Notes: a model not told the origin generated them from the letters alone. 64,000 nucleotides of DNA from Orientallactaga sibirica (GCA_036365145.1 JAEOAD010002182.1:372001-436000), one strand, 5' to 3'; positions 32,746 to 43,681 are shown, counted from the first letter of the stretch. A program made the numbers and translations.

Positions 32746-33685
32746 GTGTCCAGAGTGGGGCTCCATTTCAGCTCTCATCCCTGTCCCTTCTCTTAACATT
32801 CTCCAGCTTTTGTACCATAATGCACAGCCTTCTAAAATTTCACTCACTTTATGTGGGGAGCATTTGGGGAGTGAGATAAGAGGCACACCCAAAGGCAGGT
32901 CCACAGCAACCAAGTCCTTCAGGGAGCCCAGCCTACTCACAGGTTCCTTCAGTCTGGTCACAATGCATCTGCCCCATATCAAGGGAGCCCAAGGGACATG
33001 GTATGCTAAGCCGCAACACCCAGCCTCTAGGGCTCACAGAATTACTCTGAGAGCTCCCCGCCCCTGCCTCACACACTGTACAGCTCATTTCTTAGGACTG
33101 GCAGGTGACACAGATGTGGCCAGATGGGGGTGCACTAGGCAGGTGACTAGCACTTTAGGGAAGGCCCCACCTACCAACATTACCAGAGCTACTGATTTCT
33201 CAAGAAGACTGAAACTCTGGGATTCACACACAATATGGGAAAAGTTTCCCATTTCAAAACATCAACTTAAGTGGGGCAGGGACAGTTAGGCCTCATACAG
33301 GTCCCAGAGAATGGAGCCTCTACTGAGGAGGGTTTTGATTCCATGCTACACTCTCTGTGTCCCCAGAAACCTACCACAGTGTGTGGCCAGGCAAAAGGCT
33401 TCTTGAGCACGGAGGAACTGAAGGGGCCACTTCCCAACCTCTGTGTTGAGATGCAAGCCCCTAGATGGGAAAAGTGCTGCTGTCAGATAGGACAGGGAAA
33501 TCAAAAGGGCTACTGTCAGCACTCCAAGTACATTCTGTGACCGTCCATAAACCAGGGATGAGAGACGTACTCCTCTCATGGGGCTGTAAGGGGTCCTCCA
33601 CCCCAAAAGGAAACACCTGTGACCACAAGTACCAGTGTAGTGCCCCATCCTTCCCTCAAGCATTCATAGAGTTGGCAAAGGCCTT
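32746..33685. other. Unique noncoding sequence
   Basis: Holds a 189-codon plus-strand open frame (32720-33289) that starts in MIR/SINE-flank sequence, has no domain or signal, and is not accepted as a gene. Confidence 0.4.
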
Positions 33686-33872
33686 CTTTTTATTTTTATT
33701 ATTTATTTGAGAGAGAGAGAGAATAGGTGTAGCAGAGCCTCCAGCCACTGCAAACAAACTACAGACACATGCACCACTTTGTGCATCTGGCTTACATGGG
33801 CACTGGGAATCAAACCTGGGTCCTTAGGCTTGGCAAGCATGTGCCTTAACTACTAAGTCATGTCTCCAGCCC
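33686..33872 (-). mobile_element. B2-type SINE
   Basis: GCAGAGCCTCCAGCCACTGC and AAGTCATGTCTCCAGCCC; moderately diverged. Confidence 0.88.
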
Positions 33873-33907
33873 TGGTAAAAACCTTAGCAGTAAAGAAATA
33901 CAGCAAT

Positions 33908-34072
33908 GGGCTGGAGAGGCCGTTACGCAGTTAAAGGTGCTTGCCTCCAAAGCCCAGTTCCCACGAGAAGCCAGACAACCAAAAAGATGCATATGTCTGG
34001 CATTCTCCTGCAGAAGCAGGAGGTTCTGGTTCATCTACACTCTCTCTCCCTCTCTCAAATAAATAAGAGGTA
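33908..34072 (+). mobile_element. B2-type SINE, old and shortened
   Basis: GGGCTGGAGAGGCCGTTACGCAG head; B-box region deleted (CCCAGTTCCCACG). Confidence 0.75.
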
Positions 34073-34502
34073 GAGCAAGGCAGAGACAAGGGAAGGGACA
34101 TGGGAAGGGCAGCTCTAATCAGTGGGCTGCTCCTCATACATTCAGAGAAGTGGGCTAAACCCTGAGACCTGGCAGGGTCAGCTGTCTCAGGGCATGAATG
34201 GGGCCAACACACCTCCAGGTCCCCAGCTCCTGGAGGGCTCCGGGAAGGACTTGGCTAGAGCCCCAGCTTTCATGAAACAGTGTTCACAGCTGATAAGCTT
34301 AAAAGCAAGTGACAATTTTTCAATGCACCCTTGCTCCAAGGGCAGTGAATAATCACAGCGCTGGCTCCGGGTTCCCACTAAGTATGTCTGGAAGGAGAAG
34401 AGAAGGTCAACCCCAGTTCATTCAGACCTAGAAACCAGTTTGTGTTCTCCAACACCACCCTCTTCAGCATGGAACCAGGCTTCCCAATGCAGAAATCCCA
34501 AG
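34073..34502. other. Unique noncoding sequence
   Basis: Nothing recognised. Confidence 0.4.
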
Positions 34503-34620
34503 TTAGAGCCACTCATAGTGGTACACATCTATAATCCCACAAGGGCAGGAAGATCAGCAGGCCAGGCCAGCCTGAGCTACACAGGCCCAGGGGCAGAGAG
34601 AGAGAGAGAGAGAGAGAATC
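34503..34620 (+). mobile_element. Old B1-like SINE with (GA)n tail
   Basis: CACTCATAGTGGTACACATCTATAATCCC, AGCCTGAGCTACACAGG, then a GA run. Confidence 0.6.
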
Positions 34621-34980
34621 CAAGGTATAAAATACCAGCCCTGTTGCCCTGCACATCCCATTATCATGAAAGTGAAGGCTGTCCTTACTACCCAGACACA
34701 CTCAAGTAGGAACCACAAGGTGATGGGCTGGACTTGAATTTAAGCAGAGCTGAACTTTGGAGAACTATGAGGGAGTCTTCAAGAGCCTGGAAAGTTCTAT
34801 ATTTTGATCTGGGTGTTGTCTACACAGGTAGATATATATGCAAAAATCTATGGATCTGACTCCTTGAGATGTGCACACTTACTGTATATATGTTACATTT
34901 CCATGTGCCAGCTACATTATGTATTATCAACTTAACCCAAACCAGGTGCTGCAAAGGTGTTTATCTTAGGTTCTGAATAT
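34621..34980. other. Unique noncoding sequence
   Basis: Nothing recognised; AT-rich towards the right. Confidence 0.4.
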
Positions 34981-35388
34981 TGTTGTGGCTTGAGTCTAAA
35001 AATATCCCCTAAGGGCTTGGTTGCCAGCTGATGGCCTTCTAAGGGGTGACTGAACCATGAGGGCTGTGACTTCACCAGTGGGTTAGTCATTGGTGACTTC
35101 ATAGCTCAGGAGACATGAGGGTAGGCTGAGATGAAGGAAGTGGGTCACCAGAGGTATGACTTTGTCCCTGGACCCTTCCCTTCCCCTCCATTGCTCTGCT
35201 GCCCAACTACCATGACCAGGCAAGCAGCTCTGCTCTTCTTCACCACACTTCCGCACCACAGGCCTGTACCAAAGAGCCAGCTGACCACAGACAGAAACCA
35301 TTGAATCTGTGAATGAAGGTGATACAGCCTTTCTCCTTGAGGTTGTTTCTTGCAGATCTGTTGCTATAGAAAAAAATAAACAAAAACA
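34981..35388 (+). mobile_element. ERVL-MaLR-like solo LTR
   Basis: Begins TGTTGTGGCTTGAGTC, contains AAGTGGGTCACCAGAGG and CAACTACCATGACCAGG, and ends in a CCTTTCTCCTTGAGGTTGTTTCT...TTGCTATAGAA segment, the layout of a rodent MaLR LTR. Same broad family as the LTR at 55936. Confidence 0.6.
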
Positions 35389-35389
35389 G

Positions 35390-35512
35390 GGCTGGAGAGA
35401 TGGCTTAGTGGTTAAGGCATTGCCTGCAAAGCCAAGTTTCTCTCTCTCTCTTTCTCTCGTGCACGCACACTCTCTATCTGCCCCCCTCAAAAATAAACAA
35501 AAATAAAAAAGA
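35390..35512 (+). mobile_element. B2-type SINE with internal deletion
   Basis: Head through GCCTGCAAAGCCAAG is fused directly to the CT tract; the B box and the whole centre are missing. Confidence 0.88.
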
Positions 35513-35700
35513 AGCCGGGTGTGGTGACTCACACCTTGAATCCCAACACTTGGGAGGCAGAGGTAGGAAGATCACCATGAATTTGAGACCACCCTGAGAC
35601 TACATAGTGAATTCCAGGTCAGCCTGGGCTAGAGTGGAACCCTACCTCGAAAAACAAAAAATAAAAATAAAAATAAAAACGAATTTTTTTAAAAAAAGAG
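35513..35700 (+). mobile_element. B1 SINE
   Basis: GCCGGGTGTGGTGACTCACACC head; (AAAAT)n tail. Confidence 0.9.
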
Positions 35701-35769
35701 TCTACATGGACATTGTCTCATCTTTTAAAAAACTGACATCACCATGTAATAATGAAGAGCACTTCCTCA

Positions 35770-35880
35770 CCAGGTGTGACAGCTTACCCCTGTAATCCAA
35801 GCACCACGGAGGCTGGGGCAGGAGAATAGGGAGTTGGAGGCCAGCCTGGGCTACACAGTCTCCAGAACTCGATTAAAATC
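35770..35880 (+). mobile_element. Old B1-like SINE
   Basis: ACCAGGTGTGACAGCTTACCCCTGTAATCC, GAGGCCAGCCTGGGCTACACAG. Confidence 0.65.
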
Positions 35881-35984
35881 CCTGCTCCTCTACCTCTCAT
35901 TACACCCAGCATAGTTCCTGGCCTCTAGCTCTCAATTCCTGACCTGAAGAACAGAGAAAATAACTGGTAGAAATAAGAGTGAAG

Positions 35985-36040
35985 GGACTCGGGTTACAGC
36001 TCAATGGTAGAGCACTTGCCTGGTGTACATCACACTCAGA
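35985..36040 (+). mobile_element. ID element fragment
   Basis: GGTTACAGCTCAATGGTAGAGCACTTGCCTGG; 3' half not recognisable. Confidence 0.6.
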
Positions 36041-36149
36041 CAAATGTGCATGCCAGCCCTTAGCTCACGGCCTAGCAAAGAGTAGGCTTGGAGATGCACT
36101 GGTTTGTTGCAAACACCATTCCACCCTCAACAACCCTGGGTCAATGTTG

Positions 36150-36780
36150 CTTTGGAATCCATTATGCCTGTAAGAAATGGGTTCCCTCCTTCCAACAGCA
36201 CTTTCCATCACCTTCTCAATTTTCCCAAAATCCCAGAACCACCTGAAAATGACTTCTCTTAATGCATTTCTTTAAACTGACTTGCAATTTTCAACTTAAA
36301 CAAATTTACTTTTTTTAAATGTTATGTAACTGTTATACATGGAAAACCAGCATTGCTTGCCAGCATTCATTTTTTAAAAACAGCTATTAAAATAAAAAAA
36401 GCACTTGTCCACCTGAAATCATCTTGCCTACCTCAGTTCCTTTTTATGGATTGGGTAGGCAAGACACTCGGTTGGTAGGGGGCAGGTGGGAGTGAATAGG
36501 GGACAGACACTGTGACGGGGGGGGACTCATCCTCTTCAAATGACTTAGAAACTTCCTGGGCCTTCTGCAGCCCCCTATGCACAGAAGTGATTTTCATTGG
36601 TTGAATGGAGCAGGCCTGGCAAGCCCTCTATTTGGCAACACCATGGTAAGCAGCCATCTGTGCACCACGTGGACTCCGAAAAGAGAAAGCTGCATTTAGA
36701 AGGAAATATGTATTAGCTAATGGCAATCGTTCACTAATTCACACACCCACTGGCCACTCCAACAGAAATGAAGGGAGCCT
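36150..36780. promoter_or_regulatory. Candidate conserved noncoding element
   Basis: Repeat-free stretch between SINE-dense regions. It mixes AT-rich blocks with E-boxes (CACCTG, CACGTG), an inverted CCAAT box (ATTGGTTG) and the homeodomain-rich segment near 36700-36745 (TATTAGCTAATGGCAATCG). No long open frame. The regulatory role is inferred only from texture. Confidence 0.3.
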
Positions 36781-37129
36781 GCCTTTGCCTCTTGGGCAGT
36801 GTCTAGGAACCCCGAGCCAAGGACAAGACAAGCGTAGGACAGTCAGCTGAGCCCGACTCCTCATGTCTATGGGTCCCAAGACAAAGCACAGGTGGGGAAA
36901 GGGTCGGAGGAATCACAAAAGGATGTGCAAACACCATTTGCCTTTCTCCCTAATATCTCAAGGAAGGACCGGGAAGGCAGATTCTCTGACATGAGAACAG
37001 AAAAGGGCACCTGGAAGCCCACATCAGAAATGTACTGCGGTATTGAGAGAGCCTTGGAGACACAGGCTGTGCGCAGATTCTAATTGTGCAAACTATTAAG
37101 CTTCCTTAGTATCCTTCCATTCATTCAAC
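36781..37129. other. Unique noncoding sequence
   Basis: Nothing recognised. Confidence 0.4.
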
Positions 37130-37394
37130 AAGTCTTTTCCTTGGAACTTCTATTCTGGGCACTGGGGACCCACAGGTGACAAAGGCAAAGTCACTGGTGT
37201 TAGTTCATATTCTACAGATGGTAACAGCTAATAAAGTTTTCTTTGCATAGACTAGATAGTACCAGTTAACATAAGTGCCATGGCAGAAGTCAAGGTAAGT
37301 CAGTGATGCCTGCAGTGAACTGCTTAGACGCCGTGGTCCGCATGGTCTGGGGAGTGCTTTTGGAGATGACATTGGAGTTAAGAATCCAATGAGA

Positions 37395-37580
37395 CACCTA
37401 CAGAGATGGCTTAGAGATTAAAGTGCTTACTTGCAAAGTCAGAGGACCAGGGCACAATCCCCAGGACCCATGTAAGCCAGATGCACAAGGTGGCACATGC
37501 ATCTGGAATTTGTTTGCAGTGGCTGGAGGCCCTGGTGCACCCATTCTCTCTATCTATTTCTTGCTTTCTCTCGTTCACAT

Positions 37581-37630
<50 letters not shown>

Positions 37631-37670
37631 TGTGTGTCACACACACACACAAGTAAATAAATATTAATTT
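37395..37670 (+). mobile_element. B2-type SINE
   Basis: Preceded by AGAATCCAATGAGA (37381-37394); the same word recurs at 37834-37847 after the following B1, so one duplication bounds the pair. Confidence 0.9.
37576..37651. repeat. (CT)n(GT)n(CA)n repeat
   Basis: CT run, then a GT run (about 37613-37637) followed directly by a CA run (37638-37651): an inverted repeat able to fold into a hairpin. Confidence 0.93.
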
Positions 37671-37682
37671 TTAAAAATCCAA

Positions 37683-37832
37683 GGCAGACATGGTGGTGCA
37701 CGCCTTTAATTCCAGCACTTGGGAGGCAGAGGTAGGAGGATCGCTGTGAGTTGGAGGTCACCCTGAGACTACAGGGTGAATTCCAGTTCAGCCGGGGCGA
37801 GAGGGAGACCCTATCTGGGAAAAAAAAAAAAA
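37683..37832 (+). mobile_element. B1 SINE
   Basis: GGCAGACATGGTGGTGCACGCC head, A14 tail; shares the flanking duplication of the preceding B2. Confidence 0.9.
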
Positions 37833-37962
37833 AGAATCCAATGAGAGAAAGCAATAGCTAATTAAGCCACTATTCACAGCAGGTGCAAAGGGCCTGGGCA
37901 GGGACATGTTTGGCATGTTCCAGGAGCAAAGAGAAGGTCTCTGGGGCATAAGAAGAGGTAGC

Positions 37963-38122
37963 CCGGCATGGTGGTGCACACCTTTGATCCCAGTACTCGG
38001 GAGGCAGATTGCCGTGAATGCAAGGCCACCCTGAGACTACATAGTGAGTTCCAGGTCAGCCTGGACTAGAGCAAGACCCTACCTTGAAAAATCAAAATAA
38101 ATAAATAAATAAATAAATAAAT
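37963..38122 (+). mobile_element. B1 SINE with (AAAT)n tail
   Basis: GCCCGGCATGGTGGTGCACACC head; tail is a run of AAAT units (38091-38122). Confidence 0.9.
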
Positions 38123-38324
38123 AAGGAGGGACTGTGGGAAGTGAGTGGTAAAATGGCAGGAATAAGGTCGTCAGCTTACCACTCACATATAATGAACGAA
38201 TGAAATGGGAGGCCTGTGGAGAGCTTTCTACAGAAAAAGGGCCTAATTTCCTTTTAATTTTTCAAATTCCTGAATATGGAAGACTAGAAGCAAGGACACC
38301 AAACAGGGATGTAAAAATGGTAGC

Positions 38325-38440
38325 TCAAGCCTAGTGTGGTGGTGCACATCCATCACCCCAGCACTCGGGAGGCTGAGGCAGGAGGATGAAGAGGTCAGGC
38401 CAGCACGAGCTAGAGTGAGGCCTTATTTCAAAAGAGAAAA
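38325..38440 (+). mobile_element. Old B1-like SINE
   Basis: CCTAGTGTGGTGGTGCACATCCATC, GGAGGCTGAGGCAGGAGG; lacks the segment present in the younger B1s. Confidence 0.7.
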
Positions 38441-38492
38441 GAAAAAAGTTATTCAAGACAATCAAATAAGCTCACATATGCCTCAGAGTCTG

Positions 38493-38586
38493 CCTCTAAA
38501 CTCCAAGGTGCCCCTAAACTCCAAGGTACCCCTAAACTCCAAGGTGCCCCCTTAAACTCCAAGATGCCCCTTAAAATCCAAGCTGA
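38493..38586. repeat. Minisatellite, about five units of 18-20 bp
   Basis: Unit CTAAACTCCAAGGTGCCC repeats about five times with decay towards the right (CCTTAAAATCCAAGCTG). Confidence 0.95.
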
Positions 38587-38920
38587 CTCCTCAGAAGCTC
38601 AGGGAGGTTGATGATGGGACAATAGCTAAAGGGGAGATGTCTGTGCTTTAAAACAAGGACAGCCAACAAAGCCAGAGGCATTCAAACATCAGAGGAGAGG
38701 GAGTCAGCCACCTCCTGTGACAAGAACAAGACACCATCTGTTCTGGGACCAGGGAGCCTATCAGCTCCTGCCCTGTGCCCCTTCCAGCTCTAGGACTGTG
38801 GGACTGCAAGGCCAGAACTCATGGACATCACACAGGCTCAGACCTCAGGCCAGCCAGCTCGCAAGGCCAATTCCCACACAGCACCAGATTCAAAGCCTAG
38901 TTATAAACCAATCAGTCCTT
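38587..38920. other. Unique noncoding sequence
   Basis: Nothing recognised. Confidence 0.4.
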
Positions 38921-39105
38921 GGGCTGGAAAGATGGCTTAGTGGTTAAGCACTTGCCTGTAAAGCCTAAGGACCCTGGTTTGAGGCTCGATTTCCCAGGAC
39001 CCATATAAGCCAGATGCACAAAGTGACACATGCATCTGGAGTTTGTTTGCAGTGGCTGGAGGCCCTGGAATGCCCATACTCACTCTCTATCTGTCTCAAA
39101 ATAAA
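38921..39105 (+). mobile_element. B2-type SINE
   Basis: GGGCTGGAAAGATGGCTTAG head; tail expanded into AT repeats. Confidence 0.9.
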
Positions 39106-39183
39106 TATATATATATATATATCTGTATCAAATAAATAAATATTATATATATATATATATATATATGCAATATATAAAATATA
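39106..39183. repeat. (AT)n repeat in two blocks
   Basis: Two alternating AT runs separated by CTGTATCAAATAAATAAAT. Confidence 0.93.
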
Positions 39184-39196
39184 TGAGACAGAATCT

Positions 39197-39325
39197 GGGC
39201 GTGTTGGTGCATGCCTTTAATCCCAGCACTCAGAGGATCACCATGAATTCAAGGCCACCCTGAGACTACAGAGTGAATTCCAGGTCAGCCTGGGCTAGTG
39301 TGAGACCCTACCTTGATAAATATAT
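39197..39325 (+). mobile_element. B1 SINE, shortened
   Basis: GGGCGTGTTGGTGCATGCC head; lacks GGCAGAGGTAGG. Confidence 0.88.
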
Positions 39326-39469
39326 ATATATACATGATCAAACCCAAACTTGATGGGGTCGTTAGCCCTAAATACCAAAAATATAAACTTACAGTAACAC
39401 AGTGGACAGACAGCACATGGTGAACACCACCAGGAGGCACTGTGGGAAGCTCCAGCTGACTAACAATCC

Positions 39470-39540
39470 AGGGCGGGGCTGTGGTGGCTCTGTGGCAGAG
39501 CCCTCACCTAGCCTGTGCAAGACCCTGGGAAGGAAACAAG
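39470..39540 (+). mobile_element. ID-like element
   Basis: GGCTGTGGTGGCTCTGTGGCAGAGCCCTCACCTAGCCTGTGCAAG; old. Confidence 0.45.
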
Positions 39541-39615
39541 GAGAAAACAGAGCAAGGGAAGAAGGAAGAGAGAGGGACAGAGGTCCATTTCTTCAGTAAA
39601 GAGATTAGAAGTGGA

Positions 39616-39778
39616 GCCTGGGGTGCTGGCACACACCTCTAATCCCAGCACTCAAGAGGCAGGGGTAGGAGAATCGCTGTGAGTTCAAGGCCACCCTGAG
39701 ACTACATAGTGAATTCCAGGTCAGCTTGAGCTGCAGTGAAACCCTACCTCAAAAACAAAAAAAAAAAAGAGAGAGAGA
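39616..39778 (+). mobile_element. B1 SINE
   Basis: Flanked by AGAGATTAGAAGTGG (39600-39614) and AGAGATTAGAAGGGG (about 39780). Confidence 0.9.
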
Positions 39779-39905
39779 GAGAGATTAGAAGGGGAAAAGA
39801 GTTGGAGGAGGGAAGATTATGAGATGTAGACCCATCATAATCTTATGAATTCTGGCTCAGAAAAAAACACTTGCAAATTTTTATGACAATGAGGAAATCT
39901 GAACA

Positions 39906-40104
39906 CTTTTTTTGTTATTTTTGTTTTGTTTGTTTGTTTTGTTTGTTTGTTTGTTTGTTTGTTTTTGAGGTAGGGTCTCACTGTAACCCAAGCTGACCTG
40001 GTATTTACTATGTAGTCTCAGAGTGGCCTGGAACTCACAGGGATCCTTCCACCTCAGCCTCCCGAGTGCTGGGATCAAAAGGGTGCGCCACCATGCCAGG
40101 CACC
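39906..40104 (-). mobile_element. B1 SINE with (TTTG)n
   Basis: (TTTG)n tail then GAGGTAGGGTCTCACTGTAACCC; ends CACCATGCCAGGC. Confidence 0.9.
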
Positions 40105-40289
40105 ACTTATGATATTAAGAAATTACAGTTAATTTGATACAATAAGATAATGTTTTATCAAAGAATTCTTCTTTGAAGTACAAACTGAAGTCTGGGCTAA
40201 AAGTGAGACCCTGTCTCAAAATTTAAAATGAAAATGGAAGAATAAAATTATCCAATTCTCAGATTTACTTAAAAATAATCTCATGGGGG

Positions 40290-40423
40290 CATGTGAGGGC
40301 AAATAAATGAAACAAGGCTAGTCATGAGCTGATTGATAATGGTTGAGACCAGTACTGTGTTAGACCAATCTCTGTACTCCTGGGCACACCTGAGACTTGC
40401 TGTAATAAAAAATCCTTGCAAGG
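40290..40423 (+). mobile_element. L1M LINE 3' end fragment
   Basis: GAAACAAGGCTAGTCATGAGCTGATTGATAATGG and a TGCTGTAATAAAAAATCC end. Confidence 0.6.
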
Positions 40424-40512
40424 CCGGAGTGTAGCTCAGTGGTAGAGTTCTTAACTAGCATGCACAAGGCTCTAGGCTTGATGCTCAGCAACCCCTCCCC
40501 CCCAAAAAAAAA
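40424..40512 (+). mobile_element. ID element
   Basis: GGAGTGTAGCTCAGTGGTAGAGTTCTTAACTAGCATGCACAAGG, B box GGCTTGATGCTC, C8A9 tail. Confidence 0.8.
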
Positions 40513-40840
40513 CTTTTTTGTAAAAACTAAGGCTTTTTCTGATAACTCTCACAGGAATAGCCCTGGACATAATACAACATGGAGAAGGAGACCCATTCAG
40601 GAGATCCTTGGTATTCCCACCCCAGCTTGCCAGCAAGCACTTGCTGAATGAGAGAATCCTATTTTCCTCCTCAGAATCCCCACAATAGGGATGGTCTCAA
40701 AATAAAATAAAAAACACGTGAATTTTTTCTTTATGCTAACTGCCTTCTGGTTTGGAACATCGCAATCGAGGCCACAGAGACTTCTACCAATGTGCTGTTT
40801 CCACCTCAATAAGAGATAACTCCCTACCACCCACCACATG
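40513..40840. other. Unique noncoding sequence
   Basis: Nothing recognised. Confidence 0.4.
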
Positions 40841-41006
40841 TGGGGGAGAGAGAGAATGGGCGCACCAGGACCTCCAGCCACTGCAAACGAACTCCAGACG
40901 CATGCACCACCTTGTGCAACCCTCTTACGTGGGTCCTGGGAAACCGAACCTGGGTCCTTTGGCTTTGCAGGCAAATGCCTTAACCACTAAGCCATCTTTC
41001 CAGCCC
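40841..41006 (-). mobile_element. B2-type SINE
   Basis: Short GA tract, GGGCGCACCAGGACCTCCAGCC, AAGCCATCTTTCCAGCCC. Confidence 0.9.
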
Positions 41007-41012
41007 CACCAT

Positions 41013-41190
41013 TGTTTTTTAGTACTGAGGAAGGAGCAAACCCAAGGCTTTGTGCATGCTAAGCAAGGGTCTACAACTGAGCTACACCCCCAAGCCTTCT
41101 TTTTACTTTGTTTTAAATTGTGAGACAGGGTCAAACTAAGTTGTCTGGACTGTCTTTGAACTCATAGCCCAGGCAGTCCTTGCCACTCCT
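41013..41190 (-). mobile_element. Old B4-like SINE
   Basis: Antisense ID half (TTTGTGCATGCTAAGCAAGG...GAGCTACACCCCC) then an antisense B1-like half (GAGACAGGGTCAAACTAAG). Confidence 0.6.
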
Positions 41191-41249
41191 GTCCCTATGA
41201 AGGAATGTCTAGACTTTACCCCCATCTACCTCATCTAAAAAAAAATGCA

Positions 41250-41495
41250 GGGCTGGAGAGGTGGCTCAGCAGTTAAGGCACTTGCCTGCAAAGCCTAATG
41301 GCCTGGGTTCAATTCCCCAGTACCCACATAAAGCCAGATGTGCAAAGTGGTGCATGCATCTGGAGTTCCTTTCAGTGGCTGGAGGCCCTGGTGCTGCACC
41401 CATTCTCTCTCTTTTTCTCTCTCTGTATCTTCTCTCTGTGTCTCCCTGAGTGCAAATAAATAAAATATTTTTTAAAGAGTTAAAAAAAAAAAAAA
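41250..41495 (+). mobile_element. B2-type SINE
   Basis: GGGCTGGAGAGGTGGCTCAGCAG head, AAATAAATAAA plus A15 tail. Confidence 0.92.
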
Positions 41496-42730
41496 AAGCA
41501 GACTTTTCTCTAGCAACACCTGTTAAAGGAAATCTCCATGCTGTGATTTCTCCAAGCACCAGGGAAGATGAACTTCATTCCGGTGTTCAGCTCTCAGCCC
41601 CTTTCACACACAGCAGTGCCTTGTCAGAACCTTTGTCAGAACAGCAACCCTGCAGATGGCCAGAAAGGGGCAGAACTTGTAGTCTGCACAACTCTGGAAA
41701 ACTGTCAAGGGTGATGAGCATCAGGCTCATTTCTCTAACAGGTAAACTGAGGCTGGATCATTTCATACAACTCTCAGGACCTACCAAGGGACTATGGGAG
41801 ACCTCTGGTCCCTAGCCTATGTAGGACACCTCTCATGACCATAGCCCCTGGCACAGCCACCTACTCCCTCATGTATAATATTTCCAAATGGCTCAGAGAG
41901 AACACAAGGATGACAAGGATCACCAGGATATCCCTGTCAGCCACACATGACCATTTCAATCCTGAAAGCAAAGAGCCAGAGTGTTCTCTGTGCAGGCTTG
42001 TCAATTAGAGGTGCTGGGAAGATCGATGGATGAATCAAGCTTTCTGGAAGGACGAGGAGGAGCCTGAGTCTGGGCTGACCCCACCATGAGAGGGGGAGGA
42101 AGGAAGAAGTTAACACCCAGCACGGAGCTTGGAGAAGGCTTATGAGGAGCTGGCAGCTGCAGCCAGTTCCAGACCCCCTAGGGGCAGCCGGCGCCCACAG
42201 AGCAAGGGTCAATAGTTAGTGCCACACTGACTCCAGATGCTTAAAAACACAGAAACTCTAGATTATAGTGAGGGAAACAAAGGTCACTTCACACCAAGAT
42301 GAGGCCAGTCCTTCTCTCTGGGGGGAAGGGGAGTAAATTAAGCCCATGGCCAAAGACATCAGCATGGCTATAGTAACAGAATGGAATGAGGCCAGGGATT
42401 AAAGGGGCCATGACTGTCTGCTATGCAGGAAAGAGCTCAGTTTATCAAAAAAGGACAGGCTGCCACAGGGCATTCTGACCACGTCTTTCAGAGCACCTGT
42501 ACCTTTCAGGAGTATCTTCACCCATGTTCTGGACTTAGACCTCACATACCCTTGGTGTGTAGACTAAAACTGAGGTGCAGGGTGTTAAAATCGTTATCAT
42601 CGCCTCATAGTCAATGGATGAGGCAGGGCTTAAAGTGCTACTCGGGTGCAGGGGCTTTTCCATACCACCACACATTCTGTCCTTGGGTCAGGAATTTGAT
42701 GCATCTGCCATTTATCTTACTTATATATAT
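41496..42730. other. Unique noncoding sequence
   Basis: About 1.2 kb without SINEs. Words such as ACAGGTAAACTGAGGCTGG (41740) hint at MIR relics. No exon recognised. Confidence 0.4.
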
Positions 42731-42964
42731 CTTTTTAATTTTTGTTTCTTTTTATTTATTTATTAGAGAGAGACAGACACAGAAAGAAACAGGCAGAGAG
42801 AGAGAGAGAGACTGGGCCTCCAGCCACTGCAAACGAACTCCAGATGCATGTGCCACCTTGTACATCTGGCTTACATGGATCCTGGGGAATCATCGAGCCT
42901 CGAACCGGGGTCCTTAGGCTTCACAGGCAAGCGCTTAACCACTAAGCCATCTCTCCAGCCCTGT
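42731..42964 (-). mobile_element. B2-type SINE with 13-bp target duplication
   Basis: CTTACTTATATAT at 42716-42728 and 42965-42977; TCGAACCGGGGTCC B box intact. Confidence 0.93.
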
Positions 42965-42982
42965 CTTACTTATATATTTTTG

Positions 42983-43155
42983 TTTTCAGAACTGGAAATG
43001 GAACCCATAGCCCCGTTTATGCAAGGCCTCTCTAGATTACCTAGGTTGGCCTTGTTCTCACTCTATAACTCAGGCAGCCTTGAACTTGTGATCCTCTGGC
43101 CTCGGCCTCCTGAGTAGCTAGATTTACAGGATTCTACCATCAGGCCCAGCTACAT
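42983..43155 (-). mobile_element. Old B4/B1-like SINE
   Basis: CCCGTTTATGCAAGG then GCCTTGAACTTGTGATCCTCTGGCCTC and CTAGATTTACAGG. Confidence 0.55.
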
Positions 43156-43463
43156 CTTCACTTCTATCAAGCATTTTCCTTTTCATTCTCCAAAGCAGGT
43201 TCGCCTTCTAATGCTGAAGGGCTGGCAGGAAGCAGCCCTGAGCCCTGCGGTGTCAGAAGAGCCCAGAAGCCCACTCTAGATGAGATGCTAAGGGGCAGGG
43301 CAGGGAATTTCAGGCAGGAAATCAAAGTCCAGGGGCAAATTTGGTCCAGACCTGGAGCACTGGGCCCCTTTTCCTACTGGATCCAGATGTCCCAACATCA
43401 GCCACTCCTAGACCACCAGCAGGATTTCTGCCACATTAACCAACATTTGCACTTCTGTTATGT
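43156..43463. other. Unique noncoding sequence
   Basis: Nothing recognised. Confidence 0.4.
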
Positions 43464-43474
43464 CTATTTCTTTT

Positions 43475-43681
43475 CGTTGTTGGTGGTGGTTTTTGTTTCT
43501 TGGGGTTTTCTCTTTTTTGTTGTTGTTTTTGTTTTGTTTTTCGAGGCAGGGTCTCTCTCTAGCCCAGACTGACCTGGAATTCACTATGTAGTCTCAGAGT
43601 GGCCTCGAACTTATGGTGATCCTTCTACCTCTGCCTCCCAAGTGCTGGAATTAAAGGCGTGCGCCACCATGCCTGGCTTTA
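43475..43681 (-). mobile_element. B1 SINE with long T/G-rich tail
   Basis: CTATTTCTTTT flanks at about 43464 and 43683; (GTTGTT) and T-rich tail, full antisense body ending CACCATGCCTGGC. Confidence 0.9.

Larger units (their letters stand above)
37130..38290 (-). mobile_element. L2 LINE 3' region, split by SINEs
   Basis: Antisense order: TATTCTGGGCACTGGGGACC; AAAGGGCCTGGGCAGGGACATGTTTGG after 37848; GGGAGGCCTGTGGAGAGC after 38123. Interrupted at 37395-37832 and 37963-38122. Confidence 0.65.

Noticed and set aside
32720..33289. 189-codon plus-strand open frame
   Set aside because: Starts in repeat-flank sequence, no recognisable domain, no promoter or splice context.
38493..38586. CRISPR-like spaced repeats
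   Set aside because: Units are contiguous without spacers and the DNA is mammalian; it is a minisatellite.
40424..40512. tRNA-like sequence with TAGCTCAGTGGTAGAG
   Set aside because: It is an ID element: no acceptor-stem pairing and a C/A-rich tail.
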